Shown here one piece after another: positions 35,387 to 44,594 of a stretch of 64,000 nt of DNA (position 1 is its first letter; every line of letters starts with the position of its first letter). Under the pieces are notes generated by a model, which did not search any database, had not been told where the DNA came from, and saw nothing but the letters and a program-made list of their open reading frames with translations. Made by a program: the position numbers and the translations under genes. The DNA is from Hyphomicrobiales bacterium. GTDB lineage: Bacteria > Pseudomonadota > Alphaproteobacteria > Rhizobiales > Rhizobiaceae. Location: the NCBI GenBank assembly GCA_900473185.1, contig UCKU01000010.1, positions 62,001-126,000 on the forward strand. The letters run 5' to 3'.

Positions 35387-36912
35387 CATCAGCTCGCGTG
35401 CTCCAGCTCGACGGTATCAGCAAACGTTTCGGCGCGATCCAGGCCAATGAGGATATTTCGCTGAGCCTCGCCAAGGGCGAAGTGCTGGCGCTGCTTGGCG
35501 AAAACGGCGCCGGCAAGACGACGCTGATGAGCATCCTCTTCGGCCATTATGTGCCGGATGCCGGAACGATCCATATCGAAGGCAGTGAATTGCCGGCCGG
35601 CCGGCCGCGGGCAGCGATCCGCGCCGGCATCGGCATGGTGCACCAGCATTTTTCCCTGGCGCCGAACCTGACCGTGCTCGAAAACGTCATGACGGGGACG
35701 GAAAAGCTCTGGTCCTTTAAATCGGAGAGAGCGGCCGGCCGCGCCAGGCTTCTCTCCATTGCCTCCCGCTTCGGCCTCGGCGTCAATCCCGATGCCCGGC
35801 TTGGCGACCTCTCGGTCGGCGAGCAGCAGCGCGTCGAAATCCTCAAGGCGCTTTATAACGATGCCCGAATTCTCATCCTCGACGAGCCGACGGCGGTACT
35901 GACCAATATCGAGGCGGAGCGCCTTTTCCAGACACTTCGGGAAATGGCCCGGCAGGGCCTGTCGCTGATCTTCATTTCTCACAAGCTTGACGAGGTGATC
36001 AATGCAGCCGACCGCGTCGTCGTGTTGCGCGGCGGAAAGGTGGTCGCCGAACGGCTGACCGGCGAGACCAGCAAGGCAGAGCTTGCCGAACTCATGGTTG
36101 GCCGCCGGGTGACGCGCCCGGTGCGCGAGGCGTCTGCGCCGGGCGCGGTCGTCTTCAAGGCCGTCGGTGTCACCGTCTCTGACGGCAGCCAGGAGCGGCT
36201 GAGAGATATCAGTTTTCAGCTCCATGCCGGCGAGACGCTCGGCATTATCGGCGTCTCCGGCAATGGCCAGGGAACACTCAGCCATCTCGTCAGCGGACTG
36301 GTTGGCTGGAGCGGCGGCGACATTCTGCTCTTCGGACAGCCGGTCACTGAACTCAGTGTCGAAAGCCTGATCGATGTCGGCATCGGCCGCATTCCGGAGG
36401 ATCGCAACAAGGAAGGCGCGATCGGCGAACTCGCCGTCTGGGAAAATGCCGTGCTGGAGCGCATCGGTTCTCCGCGCTTCGCTCGCCATGGGCTGGTCGA
36501 CCGCAAGGCCGGCATGGCCTTTGCCCAGGAGATCATCGCGGAATTCGATATACGCGGCGGCGGACCGTCGACGCGCACGCGGCTTCTGTCTGGCGGCAAC
36601 ATGCAGAAGCTGATCCTCGGCCGCAACCTGCATGACAGGCCGAAGATCCTGATTGCGGCACAGCCGACGCGCGGGCTCGACGAGGGCGCGGTCGCCGCCG
36701 TCCATGCCCGGATATTGAAGGCGCGCAAGGAGGGCACGGCCGTGCTTCTGATATCGGAGGATCTGGACGAGGTGATCGGCCTTGCCGATCGCATCCAGGC
36801 GATCGTCAAAGGGCGCCTGTCGCCCGCCATCGACGCGCAAAGCGCCGATCCCCAAAAACTCGGCCTGATGATGTCAGGCGAATGGACGTCCGAGGCCCAG
36901 CATGCGTCTTGA
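35383..36912 (+). CDS. BMP-type ABC transporter ATPase, two ABC domains
   Basis: A 509-residue double ATPase. Domain 1 has Walker A GENGAGKTT, signature LSVGEQQR and LILDEPTAVL. Domain 2 has the degenerate Walker A GVSGNGQGTL, signature LSGGNMQK and an altered Walker B (ILIAAQPTRGLD) with Gln in place of the Asp-Glu pair. This asymmetry, including AAQPTRGLD, is typical of the nucleoside importer group (YufO/NupA/RfuB type). It is coupled by 4-base overlap to the amidase and by 11-base overlap to the permease. Confidence 0.92.
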   Translation: MTSARVLQLDGISKRFGAIQANEDISLSLAKGEVLALLGENGAGKTTLMSILFGHYVPDAGTIHIEGSELPAGRPRAAIRAGIGMVHQHFSLAPNLTVLENVMTGTEKLWSFKSERAAGRARLLSIASRFGLGVNPDARLGDLSVGEQQRVEILKALYNDARILILDEPTAVLTNIEAERLFQTLREMARQGLSLIFISHKLDEVINAADRVVVLRGGKVVAERLTGETSKAELAELMVGRRVTRPVREASAPGAVVFKAVGVTVSDGSQERLRDISFQLHAGETLGIIGVSGNGQGTLSHLVSGLVGWSGGDILLFGQPVTELSVESLIDVGIGRIPEDRNKEGAIGELAVWENAVLERIGSPRFARHGLVDRKAGMAFAQEIIAEFDIRGGGPSTRTRLLSGGNMQKLILGRNLHDRPKILIAAQPTRGLDEGAVAAVHARILKARKEGTAVLLISEDLDEVIGLADRIQAIVKGRLSPAIDAQSADPQKLGLMMSGEWTSEAQHAS

Positions 36913-37951
36913 ACGCCGCGATCACCGCCCGCTCTATCTGGTCGTGGCGGCACCCATTGCCGCCGTCATCGCCGCACTTGCCATTGCCGGCATTCTGATT
37001 GCGCTCGCAGGCGCCCCTGTCTTCGAAGCCTATTGGCGCATTCTCACCGGCGCCTTCGGCACGCGGCTCTCGGCGACGGAGACGCTGACGCGGGCCACAC
37101 CCCTGATGCTGACCGGCCTTGCCGCAGCCGTCGCCTTCCGCGCCCGGCTCTGGAATATCGGCGCCGAAGGCCAGTTCTATCTTGGCGCCATTACAGTTGC
37201 CGCACTCGGCTCCAAGCTCTTGGTCGGACTGCCCGCAGCGTTGCTTATCCCCGCCTTGCTGATTGCGGGCGCCGTCGCCGGCATGGTGCTGATCCTCGTG
37301 CCGCTCTGGCTGCGGCTGCGCTTTTCCGTCGATGAAGTGGTGACCAGCCTGCTTTTGAATTTCGTCGCCCTGCTCTTCGTTTCCATGCTGATCGATGGCG
37401 TCCTGAAGGATCCGCTCGCCTTCGGCTGGCCGCAATCCATGCCGGTTAGCGATCATGCGCTGCTGCCAAAGCTGGTGGCGCGTTCGCGGCTGCATGTCGG
37501 CTTCATCATCGCCATCGTCATTGCGCTCGCCGTCCACCTCCTCCAGTCGCGTACCGTCTTTGGCCTGCGCTCACGCGCTGCCGGCCTCAATCCGGCCGGC
37601 GCCGTCTTTGCCGGCGTTCCGCTCGGCATGACGCTCGTTAAAGTCGCCTGCCTGTCCGGCGGTCTTGCAGGTCTTGCCGGCGCGATCGAGGTCATGGGCG
37701 TGAAGGGTTATGTAACGACCGATCTGTCGCCCGGCTTCGGTTATTCCGGCATCATCGTCGCCATGCTTGCGAACCTGCACCCGATCGGCGTGATTGCCGC
37801 AGCACTCTTCACCGCCACGATGTTCGTCGGCGCCGACGGCATGAGCCGGGCACTCGGCATACCGACCTATATCGCCGACGTGACGGTGGCAGTTTCTCTG
37901 CTCACCATGCTTATTGCCCTGTTCTTCACCCAATACAGGATCCGCAGATGA
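36902..37951 (+). CDS. BMP-type ABC transporter permease 1
   Basis: A 349-residue permease of the NupP/YufP type with about ten membrane segments. Family marks are ATPLMLTGLAAAVAFRARLW followed by NIGAEGQFYLGA, LRFSVDEVVTSLLLNFVA and GYSGIIVAMLANLHPIGV. It starts inside the end of the ATPase gene and its stop overlaps the next permease start (37948). It forms a heterodimer with the next permease. Confidence 0.92.
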   Translation: MRLERRDHRPLYLVVAAPIAAVIAALAIAGILIALAGAPVFEAYWRILTGAFGTRLSATETLTRATPLMLTGLAAAVAFRARLWNIGAEGQFYLGAITVAALGSKLLVGLPAALLIPALLIAGAVAGMVLILVPLWLRLRFSVDEVVTSLLLNFVALLFVSMLIDGVLKDPLAFGWPQSMPVSDHALLPKLVARSRLHVGFIIAIVIALAVHLLQSRTVFGLRSRAAGLNPAGAVFAGVPLGMTLVKVACLSGGLAGLAGAIEVMGVKGYVTTDLSPGFGYSGIIVAMLANLHPIGVIAAALFTATMFVGADGMSRALGIPTYIADVTVAVSLLTMLIALFFTQYRIRR

Positions 37952-38892
37952 TGGCTCTCATCGACATTGTCTCATCCGCGGGCCTATGGGCTGCCGTGCT
38001 GCGCATCGCGACACCGTTGATCTTCGGCACGCTCGGCGCGCTGCTCTGCGAAAGGGCCGGCGTGCTCAATCTCGGCATCGAAGGCATCATGACCTTCGGG
38101 GCGATGATCGGCTGGCTTGCGGTCTTCCACGGCGCCGATCTGTGGACCGGCCTGCTGGTTGCGGCGCTTGCCGGCGCGGTCTTGGGTCTGCTACATGCGC
38201 TTTTGACCGTCACACTCGGCCTCTCGCAGCATGTCACGGGCCTTGGCATCACGCTCTTTGCCTCCAGCCTCAGTTATTTCGTCTTCCGCCTGGTCGTGCC
38301 GCTTGCCGGCACGCCACCGACGATCATGCCCTTCCAGCCGCTCGACATCCCGCTTCTCTCCAGCCTGCCCTTCCTCGGCCCTGCCTTCTTTGCACAGACG
38401 GCACCGACTTATCTGGCGATCTTCCTGGCGCTTGCGATGGGCTATCTGATCTTTCGAACCCCACTAGGCCTGACGATCCGCATGACCGGCGAAAATCCGC
38501 ATGCCGCGGAAGCCCAGGGCATCGATCCGATCAGGATCCGCTATGGCGCAATCATTGCCGGAAGCGCGCTGATGGCCGTCGGCGGCGCCTTCCTGACGCT
38601 CGCAGCCTTCAACAGCTTCTTCCCGACCATGGTCCAGGGACGCGGCTGGATTTCCATCGCGCTCGTCGTCTTCGCCTCCTGGCGGCCGGGCCGGGCCCTC
38701 TTCGGCGCACTGCTCTTTGCCTTCTTCGATGCCTTTCAGCTGCGGCTGCAGACGTTGCTGGGAGGGGCCGTGCCCTATCAGCTTTTCCTGATGACACCCT
38801 ATCTCCTGTCGATCGCAGCCCTTGCCGTGATGGCGCGGCGCGCCCGCGTGCCGCAGGCGCTTATGCAGCCCTATCGCCGCGGCGAGCGCTGA
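37948..38892 (+). CDS. BMP-type ABC transporter permease 2
   Basis: A 314-residue permease of the NupQ/YufQ type. It has LIFGTLGALLCERAGVLNLG followed by IEGIMTFGAMIGWLA, GLSQHVTGLGITLFASSLSY and GRGWISIALVVFASWRPGRA, all typical of the second subunit. About eight to ten membrane segments. It is coupled to permease 1 by a 4-base overlap and is followed 37 bases later by the deaminase gene. Confidence 0.92.
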   Translation: MMALIDIVSSAGLWAAVLRIATPLIFGTLGALLCERAGVLNLGIEGIMTFGAMIGWLAVFHGADLWTGLLVAALAGAVLGLLHALLTVTLGLSQHVTGLGITLFASSLSYFVFRLVVPLAGTPPTIMPFQPLDIPLLSSLPFLGPAFFAQTAPTYLAIFLALAMGYLIFRTPLGLTIRMTGENPHAAEAQGIDPIRIRYGAIIAGSALMAVGGAFLTLAAFNSFFPTMVQGRGWISIALVVFASWRPGRALFGALLFAFFDAFQLRLQTLLGGAVPYQLFLMTPYLLSIAALAVMARRARVPQALMQPYRRGER

Positions 38893-38929
38893 TTGCCATG
38901 CCCAGAAACCTCAACAGACCGGTGCCGCC

Positions 38930-40222
38930 ATGTTTGACCTGATCATCAAAAACGCAAATCTTCCCGATGGCCGCAGCGGCATCGATATCGCCATTCAGAA
39001 GGGCAAGATCGCCGAGGTCGCTTCCGGGATCGACGCCGAGGCGGCCGAGGAGATCGATGCGAGCGGCCGCCTCGTCAGCCCGCCTTTCGTCGATCCGCAT
39101 TTTCATATGGATGCGACGCTCTCGCTTGGCCTGCCGCGCATGAACCGCTCCGGCACGCTGCTTGAAGGTATTGCGCTCTGGGGTGAACTGCGGCCAATCC
39201 TGACACGCGAAGCCTTGGTGGAGCGCGCTTTGCGCTATTGCGATCTTGCCGTCTCGCAGGGGCTTCTCGCCATCCGCAGCCATGTCGATACCAGCGATCC
39301 CAGGCTGGTGACTGCGGAAGCGCTGATCGAGGTGCGCGAGAAGGTCGCCCCCTATATCGACCTGCAGCTCGTCGCCTTTCCGCAGGATGGTTATTATCGT
39401 TCGCCAGGCGGTGTTGACGCTCTGAACCGCTCCCTCGACATGGGCCTCGATATCGTCGGCGGCATTCCGCATTTCGAGCGCACCATGGCTGATGGTGCGG
39501 CTTCCGTCGCAGCTCTTTGCCGCATCGCTGCCGATCGCGGCCTGCCCGTCGACATGCATTGCGATGAAACCGACGATCCGCTGTCGCGCCATATCGAGAC
39601 GCTGGCAGCAGAGACGGTGCGCTTCGGCCTGCAGGGCCGGGTCGCCGGCTCGCACCTGACCTCCATGCATTCGATGGACAATTATTACGTCTCCAAGCTC
39701 ATTCCGCTGATGGCGGAGGCGGAGATCAACGTCATTCCCAATCCGCTGATCAACATCATGCTGCAGGGCCGCCACGACACCTATCCGAAGCGGCGCGGCA
39801 TGACGCGGGTGCGCGAACTGATGGAAGCCGGCCTCAACGTCTCCTTCGGCCATGACTGCGTGATGGACCCCTGGTATTCGATGGGCTCCGGCGACATGCT
39901 GGAGGTCGGCCATATGGCGATCCACGTGGCGCAGATGGCCGGCATCGAGGACAAGAAGAAAATCTTCGACGCGCTGACCGTCAATTCCGCCAAAACCATG
40001 GGGCTTGAAGGCTACGGCCTGGAAAAGGGCAAGAATGCCGATCTCGTCATCCTTCAGGCGCGTGATCCGCTGGAAGCGCTCAGGCTGAAAGCCAACCGGC
40101 TGACCGTCATCCGCCGCGGCAAGGTCATCGCGCGGAGCTCGCCTCGCCTGAGCGAACTCGAAATCGACGGCAGACCGGCACGGCTGGACGCATCGGATTT
40201 CTATCCTAGCGCAGCGAGCTGA
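38930..40222 (+). CDS. Cytosine-deaminase family amidohydrolase, predicted 5-methylcytosine-type
   Basis: A 430-residue metal-dependent deaminase closely resembling E. coli CodA. The catalytic set is conserved with a constant offset of four: His57 and His59 (DPHFHMD), Gln152 (AFPQDG), His210 and Glu213 (DMHCDETDD), His242 (GSHLTSMHS) and Asp309 (FGHDCVMDPW). The next residue, Asp314 in CodA, is Cys310 here. Loss of that Asp has been reported to mark homologues that deaminate 5-methylcytosine to thymine, because the Asp blocks the methyl group. The gene ends the BMP-transporter operon, consistent with import and deamination of a modified pyrimidine. The family is sure; the substrate is a prediction. 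Confidence 0.88.
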   Translation: MFDLIIKNANLPDGRSGIDIAIQKGKIAEVASGIDAEAAEEIDASGRLVSPPFVDPHFHMDATLSLGLPRMNRSGTLLEGIALWGELRPILTREALVERALRYCDLAVSQGLLAIRSHVDTSDPRLVTAEALIEVREKVAPYIDLQLVAFPQDGYYRSPGGVDALNRSLDMGLDIVGGIPHFERTMADGAASVAALCRIAADRGLPVDMHCDETDDPLSRHIETLAAETVRFGLQGRVAGSHLTSMHSMDNYYVSKLIPLMAEAEINVIPNPLINIMLQGRHDTYPKRRGMTRVRELMEAGLNVSFGHDCVMDPWYSMGSGDMLEVGHMAIHVAQMAGIEDKKKIFDALTVNSAKTMGLEGYGLEKGKNADLVILQARDPLEALRLKANRLTVIRRGKVIARSSPRLSELEIDGRPARLDASDFYPSAAS

Positions 40223-40401
40223 CAACGGGTTTCTGCAGGACGAAGCGACCGTTTCCGATCACCCATATCCACATCAATAGCACCGTCCGGTCGGGGCGGT
40301 GCGCCTTGCGGCTGCAGGAGCGTCGCGTTCGACTGAGGGACCGATGCGGACTTCCTCGGTTGGCGCAAAAATTGCTTTTCATGAGCAATGGAGAACACCA
40401 T

Positions 40402-41262
40402 ATGCTCGACATTGACCCGCAAATATTCTCGATAAACCGGCCGTCGCTTCAGCAATATAAAGCGTTCGTTCAGCGCGACCTCATCATAGAGACCTACCAT
40501 AGCTCGGCCGGCGAAATGGTCTCACAGGGCTCGCTTCACAGGATCTCGATCAACCGCACCGCCCACCGGAAATATGCACATCGATATGGTTCGGCGAGTT
40601 TCAGGTCTCTCGACAGGCCGTCCTTCACGTTAGGCTTCCAGCCGGCTTCGACAAATTTCGAGGTCGAAGGCGACGCCGCAGATTACATATCGATTTTCCA
40701 GGCTCCGAAGCTCTACGAGAACCTGGGCTTGAGAGATTTCGATCCTGACCGCCTCAATGACGACGCACTCAGTGCAGCATCGGACCCGACCACCTTGCAA
40801 GTGGCCCTTTCACTCGCGTCAGCCGTCGAGCAAACCGATTGCGCGGACCCTCTCCTGATGGAGCACCTTGGCATGGCGCTCGCCTGTTCGGTCGTCAGGC
40901 TCTTGGGTACACGCCCTCCCGTCGGGATGCGGTCGATACCGTCCGAAAAGCTGAAGCGGGTGATCGAGTATGTCGAGGATTATCTTTGTCGTGCCGACCT
41001 CAATGTCGATGAGCTGGCCGGTGTCGCCCACATGAGCCATTTTCATTTCAGTCGCGCGTTCAAGAAGGCGGTCGGGAAGCCGCCACACCAGTTCATACTC
41101 GATCGGCGGATCGAGAGAGCTCGAATTTACCTGGCCGATGGCAAGGAAACGCTCTCGGCGATCGCCTATGCCACCGGCTTTTCCAGCCAGGCACATTTCT
41201 CCAGCGTATTTCGCCGGATGGTCGGCATAACACCCACTGACTATCGCCGATCATTGCAATGA
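40402..41262 (+). CDS. AraC-family transcriptional regulator
   Basis: A 286-residue regulator with an unassigned N-terminal sensory half and two C-terminal HTH motifs (VDELAGVAHMSHFHFSRAFK, then the KAVGKPPHQFILDRRIERAR core helix; second HTH SAIAYATGFSSQAHFSSVF). The ATG at 40402 is chosen because GGAG lies eight bases upstream; earlier ATGs lack this. It lies between the pyrimidine operon and the VOC/ABC operon, all on the plus strand. Either could be its target, with the downstream operon more likely. Confidence 0.87.
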   Translation: MLDIDPQIFSINRPSLQQYKAFVQRDLIIETYHSSAGEMVSQGSLHRISINRTAHRKYAHRYGSASFRSLDRPSFTLGFQPASTNFEVEGDAADYISIFQAPKLYENLGLRDFDPDRLNDDALSAASDPTTLQVALSLASAVEQTDCADPLLMEHLGMALACSVVRLLGTRPPVGMRSIPSEKLKRVIEYVEDYLCRADLNVDELAGVAHMSHFHFSRAFKKAVGKPPHQFILDRRIERARIYLADGKETLSAIAYATGFSSQAHFSSVFRRMVGITPTDYRRSLQ

Positions 41263-41367
41263 TTGGCGCTGATGCGCAGAAAGGCAGCTTTGCAAAAAAA
41301 TATCGCACGATTTTGAAATCGCACCCCGCGTTTGCAAGACACACTCCCGACAACAAGGGAGTATCGA

Positions 41368-41799
41368 ATGTCTGGCTTCGCGCAAATTAATCCAATCACC
41401 GATATCTGCTTTCTGGTCGAGGACATTGACCGGGCAGCCGCCTTCTACGTCGACAGCCTCGGCTTCAAGCCACGCCGGCGCGCCCCGGGCTTTGCTGATT
41501 TCAAGGGTGCGGGCGTTACCCTCGCCCTTTGGGCGATCGACCATATTGCTCAAAATACCGGCGTATCCGGCATGAAGGCCCCACCCGGTGTCCACAAAGC
41601 CTGCGCAGCGATCGAGCTTTCGTCTCCCGCAGCCGTCGACGCAGCCTATGCCGAATTGACAGTCGCCGGCGTCACCTTCCAGGGACCTCCGCAGGACTAT
41701 AGCTGGAACGCGCGCTGCTGCTACTTCGCAGATCCCGATGACAATCTCTGGGAACTCTATGCCTGGGCCGAGGGCGGTCCTGTGGGCGATCTCGATTAA
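41368..41799 (+). CDS. VOC-family (glyoxalase/dioxygenase fold) protein
   Basis: A 143-residue single-module vicinal-oxygen-chelate protein: ITDICFLVEDIDRAAAFYVD and SLGFKPRRR at the N-terminus, and CCYFADPDDNLWELYAWAEG at the C-terminus with the metal-binding Glu. The start is fixed by AAGGGAG six bases upstream. It precedes a Tau/Ssu-type ABC operon by 54 bases and may modify or bind the same compound. The reaction cannot be read from sequence. Confidence 0.82.
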   Translation: MSGFAQINPITDICFLVEDIDRAAAFYVDSLGFKPRRRAPGFADFKGAGVTLALWAIDHIAQNTGVSGMKAPPGVHKACAAIELSSPAAVDAAYAELTVAGVTFQGPPQDYSWNARCCYFADPDDNLWELYAWAEGGPVGDLD

Positions 41800-41853
41800 T
41801 CGAAGTCCCTGCCGCTGGTGGCAGGCAAGGGCGTTAACAGAAGGGGAATGGCG

Positions 41854-42879
41854 ATGACGATGAACCGACGCAGATTTTTGGCCAATGGCGGGCTTACGCT
41901 CGCTGCACTGTCCGGCGGCCTGAGCATCCTTGCGCCCATCAGGGCGAGTGCGCAAAGCGCAAAGGTGGTCATCAAGTACGACTGGTTGATGAGCAATGGT
42001 CAGATCGGAGACATCGTCGCCGCGAAAAAGGGTTTGTTCCAGGCGGAGGGATTGGAGGTGGAGTTTTCCCCGGGAGGTCCCAACTCCGCAACCGTGCCTC
42101 CGGTCGTTACCGGCCAGGCCGGGTTAGGCCAGTTTTCGGACTCGGCGCAGTTGCTGCTCGCACGCGCATCAGGGGTTCCGATCAAGATCATCGCTTGCGG
42201 GTTTCGCATGGCGCCTTTCGCGTTCTACTCGCTGCCGAAGGCGCCAATCCGCACGGTCAAGGACATGGTTGGTAAACGCATCGGGGTTCAGCCAACCGCC
42301 CGCTACGTCCTTGATGCCATCCTGCTCAAGAATGACATCGACCCCTCGAGCCTCACGATCACAAACATCGGCTTCGACATGACGCCGCTGACGATGGGAC
42401 AGGTCGATGCGGTGACCGGTTGGATCACCAACACCCAGGCGCTGTCCGTTCTCGGGCCCGACCGGATCGATTTGATGATGAAGGACACGGGGCTGCCATC
42501 TTATGCCAACGTCTATTTCGCAACCGACGATGCGATCGACAAACACGCCGACGCGCTCTCGAAGGCAATGCGCGCCATCGCCAAGGGCTGGGCTTGGACG
42601 CACGAGCATCCGGAAGACGCGGTGAAGCTCACAGTGGAGGCCTATCCGCAGCTCGATCTGGCGGTGGAGCTGAAAACGATACCGCGGATCATGTCACTGA
42701 GCTTCGATGAGACGACGGCAAAGGATGGATGGGGTACCTTCGATCCCAAAGGCATCGCCGAGCAGATCTCGGTCTACGACAAGGTTGGCCAGTTCAAGTC
42801 CGGCGCACCAAAGCTCGATGACTGCTTTTCGACCGCCATATTGGAGATGACGGCAGGAGACCGTCCGAAGATCGGATGA
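41854..42879 (+). CDS. NMT1/Tau/Ssu-type ABC substrate-binding protein
   Basis: A 341-residue binding protein with a Tat leader (MNRRRFLANGGLTLAALSGG, cleavage near ASA-QS). The family motif around YDWLMSNGQIGDIVAAKKGL followed by FQAEGLEVEFSPGG is the usual N-terminus of nitrate/sulfonate/thiamine-precursor binding proteins. TGQAGLGQFSDSAQLLLARA and GKRIGVQPTARY also fit. The ATG at 41854 has GGGG at 7-base spacing; ATGs at 41848 and 41860 are alternatives. The ligand could be a sulfonate, pyrimidine precursor or aromatic acid; sequence does not decide. Confidence 0.87.
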   Translation: MTMNRRRFLANGGLTLAALSGGLSILAPIRASAQSAKVVIKYDWLMSNGQIGDIVAAKKGLFQAEGLEVEFSPGGPNSATVPPVVTGQAGLGQFSDSAQLLLARASGVPIKIIACGFRMAPFAFYSLPKAPIRTVKDMVGKRIGVQPTARYVLDAILLKNDIDPSSLTITNIGFDMTPLTMGQVDAVTGWITNTQALSVLGPDRIDLMMKDTGLPSYANVYFATDDAIDKHADALSKAMRAIAKGWAWTHEHPEDAVKLTVEAYPQLDLAVELKTIPRIMSLSFDETTAKDGWGTFDPKGIAEQISVYDKVGQFKSGAPKLDDCFSTAILEMTAGDRPKIG

Positions 42880-43661
42880 ACCCTGTGACAAACGAAATTG
42901 CAATCGAGGCGAGGAGCCTTGGGCTCGGCTATCCAGGTTCGATGCAGCCAGTTCTGGAGGGCGTCGACCTCAGCGTCATCAAAGGCGAGTTTCTGACCAT
43001 TCTTGGCCCATCTGGATGCGGTAAGTCGACGCTCCTTCGCGCAATTGCCGATCTGCTGCCGCCGATCAACGGCCGACTTTCCGTGCTTGGGAAGTCGGCG
43101 GCGGAAGCGAGGAGGCAGAGGGAGGTCGGATTTGTGTTCCAGGAGGCCACCCTGCTTCCCTGGCGCACGGTGCGAGACAATGTTTGCCTGCCATTGCAGG
43201 TTGGAAAAGGCCGCATAGCCAAATCGGTCGAGCCAAGGGCCGACCATTGGCTGGAGCTCGTCGGACTTGCCCATCTATCGGATCGCTATCCAAACCAGCT
43301 TTCGGGCGGACAGCGCCAGCGCGTTTCGATCGCACGCGCGTTGCAGTGCGAGCCGGACATCCTCTTGATGGATGAGCCCTTCGGCGCGCTCGACGAAATC
43401 ACCCGCGATCGGCTCAATGATGAGCTTCTCTCCATCTGGCGTCGGACACACGCGACGATCCTCTTCGTGACACACAGCATTGCCGAGGCGATTTATCTCG
43501 GAGGGCGCGTACTGGTGCTTGCAGCAAACCCTGGCCGATGCCAGGCTCTCATCGATCTGGCATCGCTGAAGGACGAAAACGGCGTCTGCCGCAGGGAAAG
43601 CCCGCAGGCACAGGAGATAGCAGCGCAACTGCGCCAACTGCTGCGCGATGGTGGAGCGTAA
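42876..43661 (+). CDS. Tau/Ssu-type ABC transporter ATPase
   Basis: A 261-residue ATPase with Walker A GPSGCGKST, Q-loop FVFQEATLLPWRTV, signature LSGGQRQR, Walker B ILLMDEPFGALDE and switch His FVTHSIAEA. The QEATLLPWRTV and GALDEITR stretches place it with SsuB/TauB/NrtD. It overlaps the binding-protein stop (ATGA) and, by 14 bases, the permease start. Confidence 0.92.
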   Translation: MNPVTNEIAIEARSLGLGYPGSMQPVLEGVDLSVIKGEFLTILGPSGCGKSTLLRAIADLLPPINGRLSVLGKSAAEARRQREVGFVFQEATLLPWRTVRDNVCLPLQVGKGRIAKSVEPRADHWLELVGLAHLSDRYPNQLSGGQRQRVSIARALQCEPDILLMDEPFGALDEITRDRLNDELLSIWRRTHATILFVTHSIAEAIYLGGRVLVLAANPGRCQALIDLASLKDENGVCRRESPQAQEIAAQLRQLLRDGGA

Positions 43662-44430
43662 TCCCTTGAAGAGAGAACAACTTTCCCTGATGGAAGTGAC
43701 TACTCTCCCAGTTGCCGGCGCGCTCTCATTGCTGATCACCTGGCAATGGGTGTTACCGGCGCTCGGCGTTCCGGCCTATATCGTCCCCACACCTCTCTCG
43801 GTCCTGCGCACATTCGCCAGCGAATGGCGGGGGCTAGTCCAGAACGCGCTACCCACCTGGTACGAGGCTCTTCTTGGCTTTTTTCTCGGCAATCTGACTG
43901 CGCTGCTCCTTGCCATTGTCTTCGTCTACAGCCCACGTGTCCGGGCGGCATATTTTCCCGTCGTGCTGTTATTCAACACCATTCCGGTTTTGGCCCTGGC
44001 ACCGATCATCATTCTCGTCTTCGGTCTCGGTCTTTTACCCAAGGTCGTCATCGCCGCTCTCCTCTGTTTCTTCCCGACGCTCATAAACATGGTCCGCGGC
44101 CTGACATCGGCGACAAGCAACGAGCTGGAACTCATGCATGTACTGTCGGCAAGCCCATGGGAAACCTTCTGGCGTCTCCGGGCTCCACGGTCGGTGCCGC
44201 TCCTGTTCGCCTCGTTGCGAATATCGGCAACAACTTCTGTGATAGGCGCGATCGTGGGCGAATGGATCGGATCGGATCGCGGACTTGGCGCCGTAATCAT
44301 CCAGTCGACGTTCAACTACCAAGCCGAAAGGCTCTTTGCGGCGGTGTTGCTTGCCTCGCTGTCCGGCATCATCTTCTTTGCGATCGTTGGCCAAATCGAG
44401 CGGATCTTTCATCGGCTGGCATCGTCCTGA
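43648..44430 (+). CDS. Tau/Ssu-type ABC transporter permease
   Basis: A 260-residue permease with about six membrane segments, the N-terminal ALGVPAYIVPTPLSVLRTF pattern, an EAA-type loop (ELELMHVLSASPWETFWRLR) and GAIVGEWIGSDRGLGAVI. These are typical of SsuC/TauC/ThiX permeases. It ends the three-gene transporter block and is convergent with a GntR gene. No hairpin with a T-run is visible in the 164-base gap that follows. Confidence 0.9.
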   Translation: MVERNPLKREQLSLMEVTTLPVAGALSLLITWQWVLPALGVPAYIVPTPLSVLRTFASEWRGLVQNALPTWYEALLGFFLGNLTALLLAIVFVYSPRVRAAYFPVVLLFNTIPVLALAPIIILVFGLGLLPKVVIAALLCFFPTLINMVRGLTSATSNELELMHVLSASPWETFWRLRAPRSVPLLFASLRISATTSVIGAIVGEWIGSDRGLGAVIIQSTFNYQAERLFAAVLLASLSGIIFFAIVGQIERIFHRLASS

Positions 44431-44594
44431 ACTAGGTATGTCCTTTGAGAGGCCGGGACGTCTGAATGGATTTTGATCTCCACGTGCAGAATGCCAAGTT
44501 GCCAGATAGCCTGAGCGGTCTGGCGGGCGTCCGGCAACGGTCGATGGGGCTGCCTGTGCGCCGATCACCCCAAGCGCATGATTGAGTGGGGCGA

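Noticed and set aside
41792..41803. TCGATTAATCGA palindrome at the end of the VOC gene
   Set aside because: It spans the stop codon inside an operon on the same strand, away from any promoter. A 12-bp palindrome made from a stop codon context can arise by chance.
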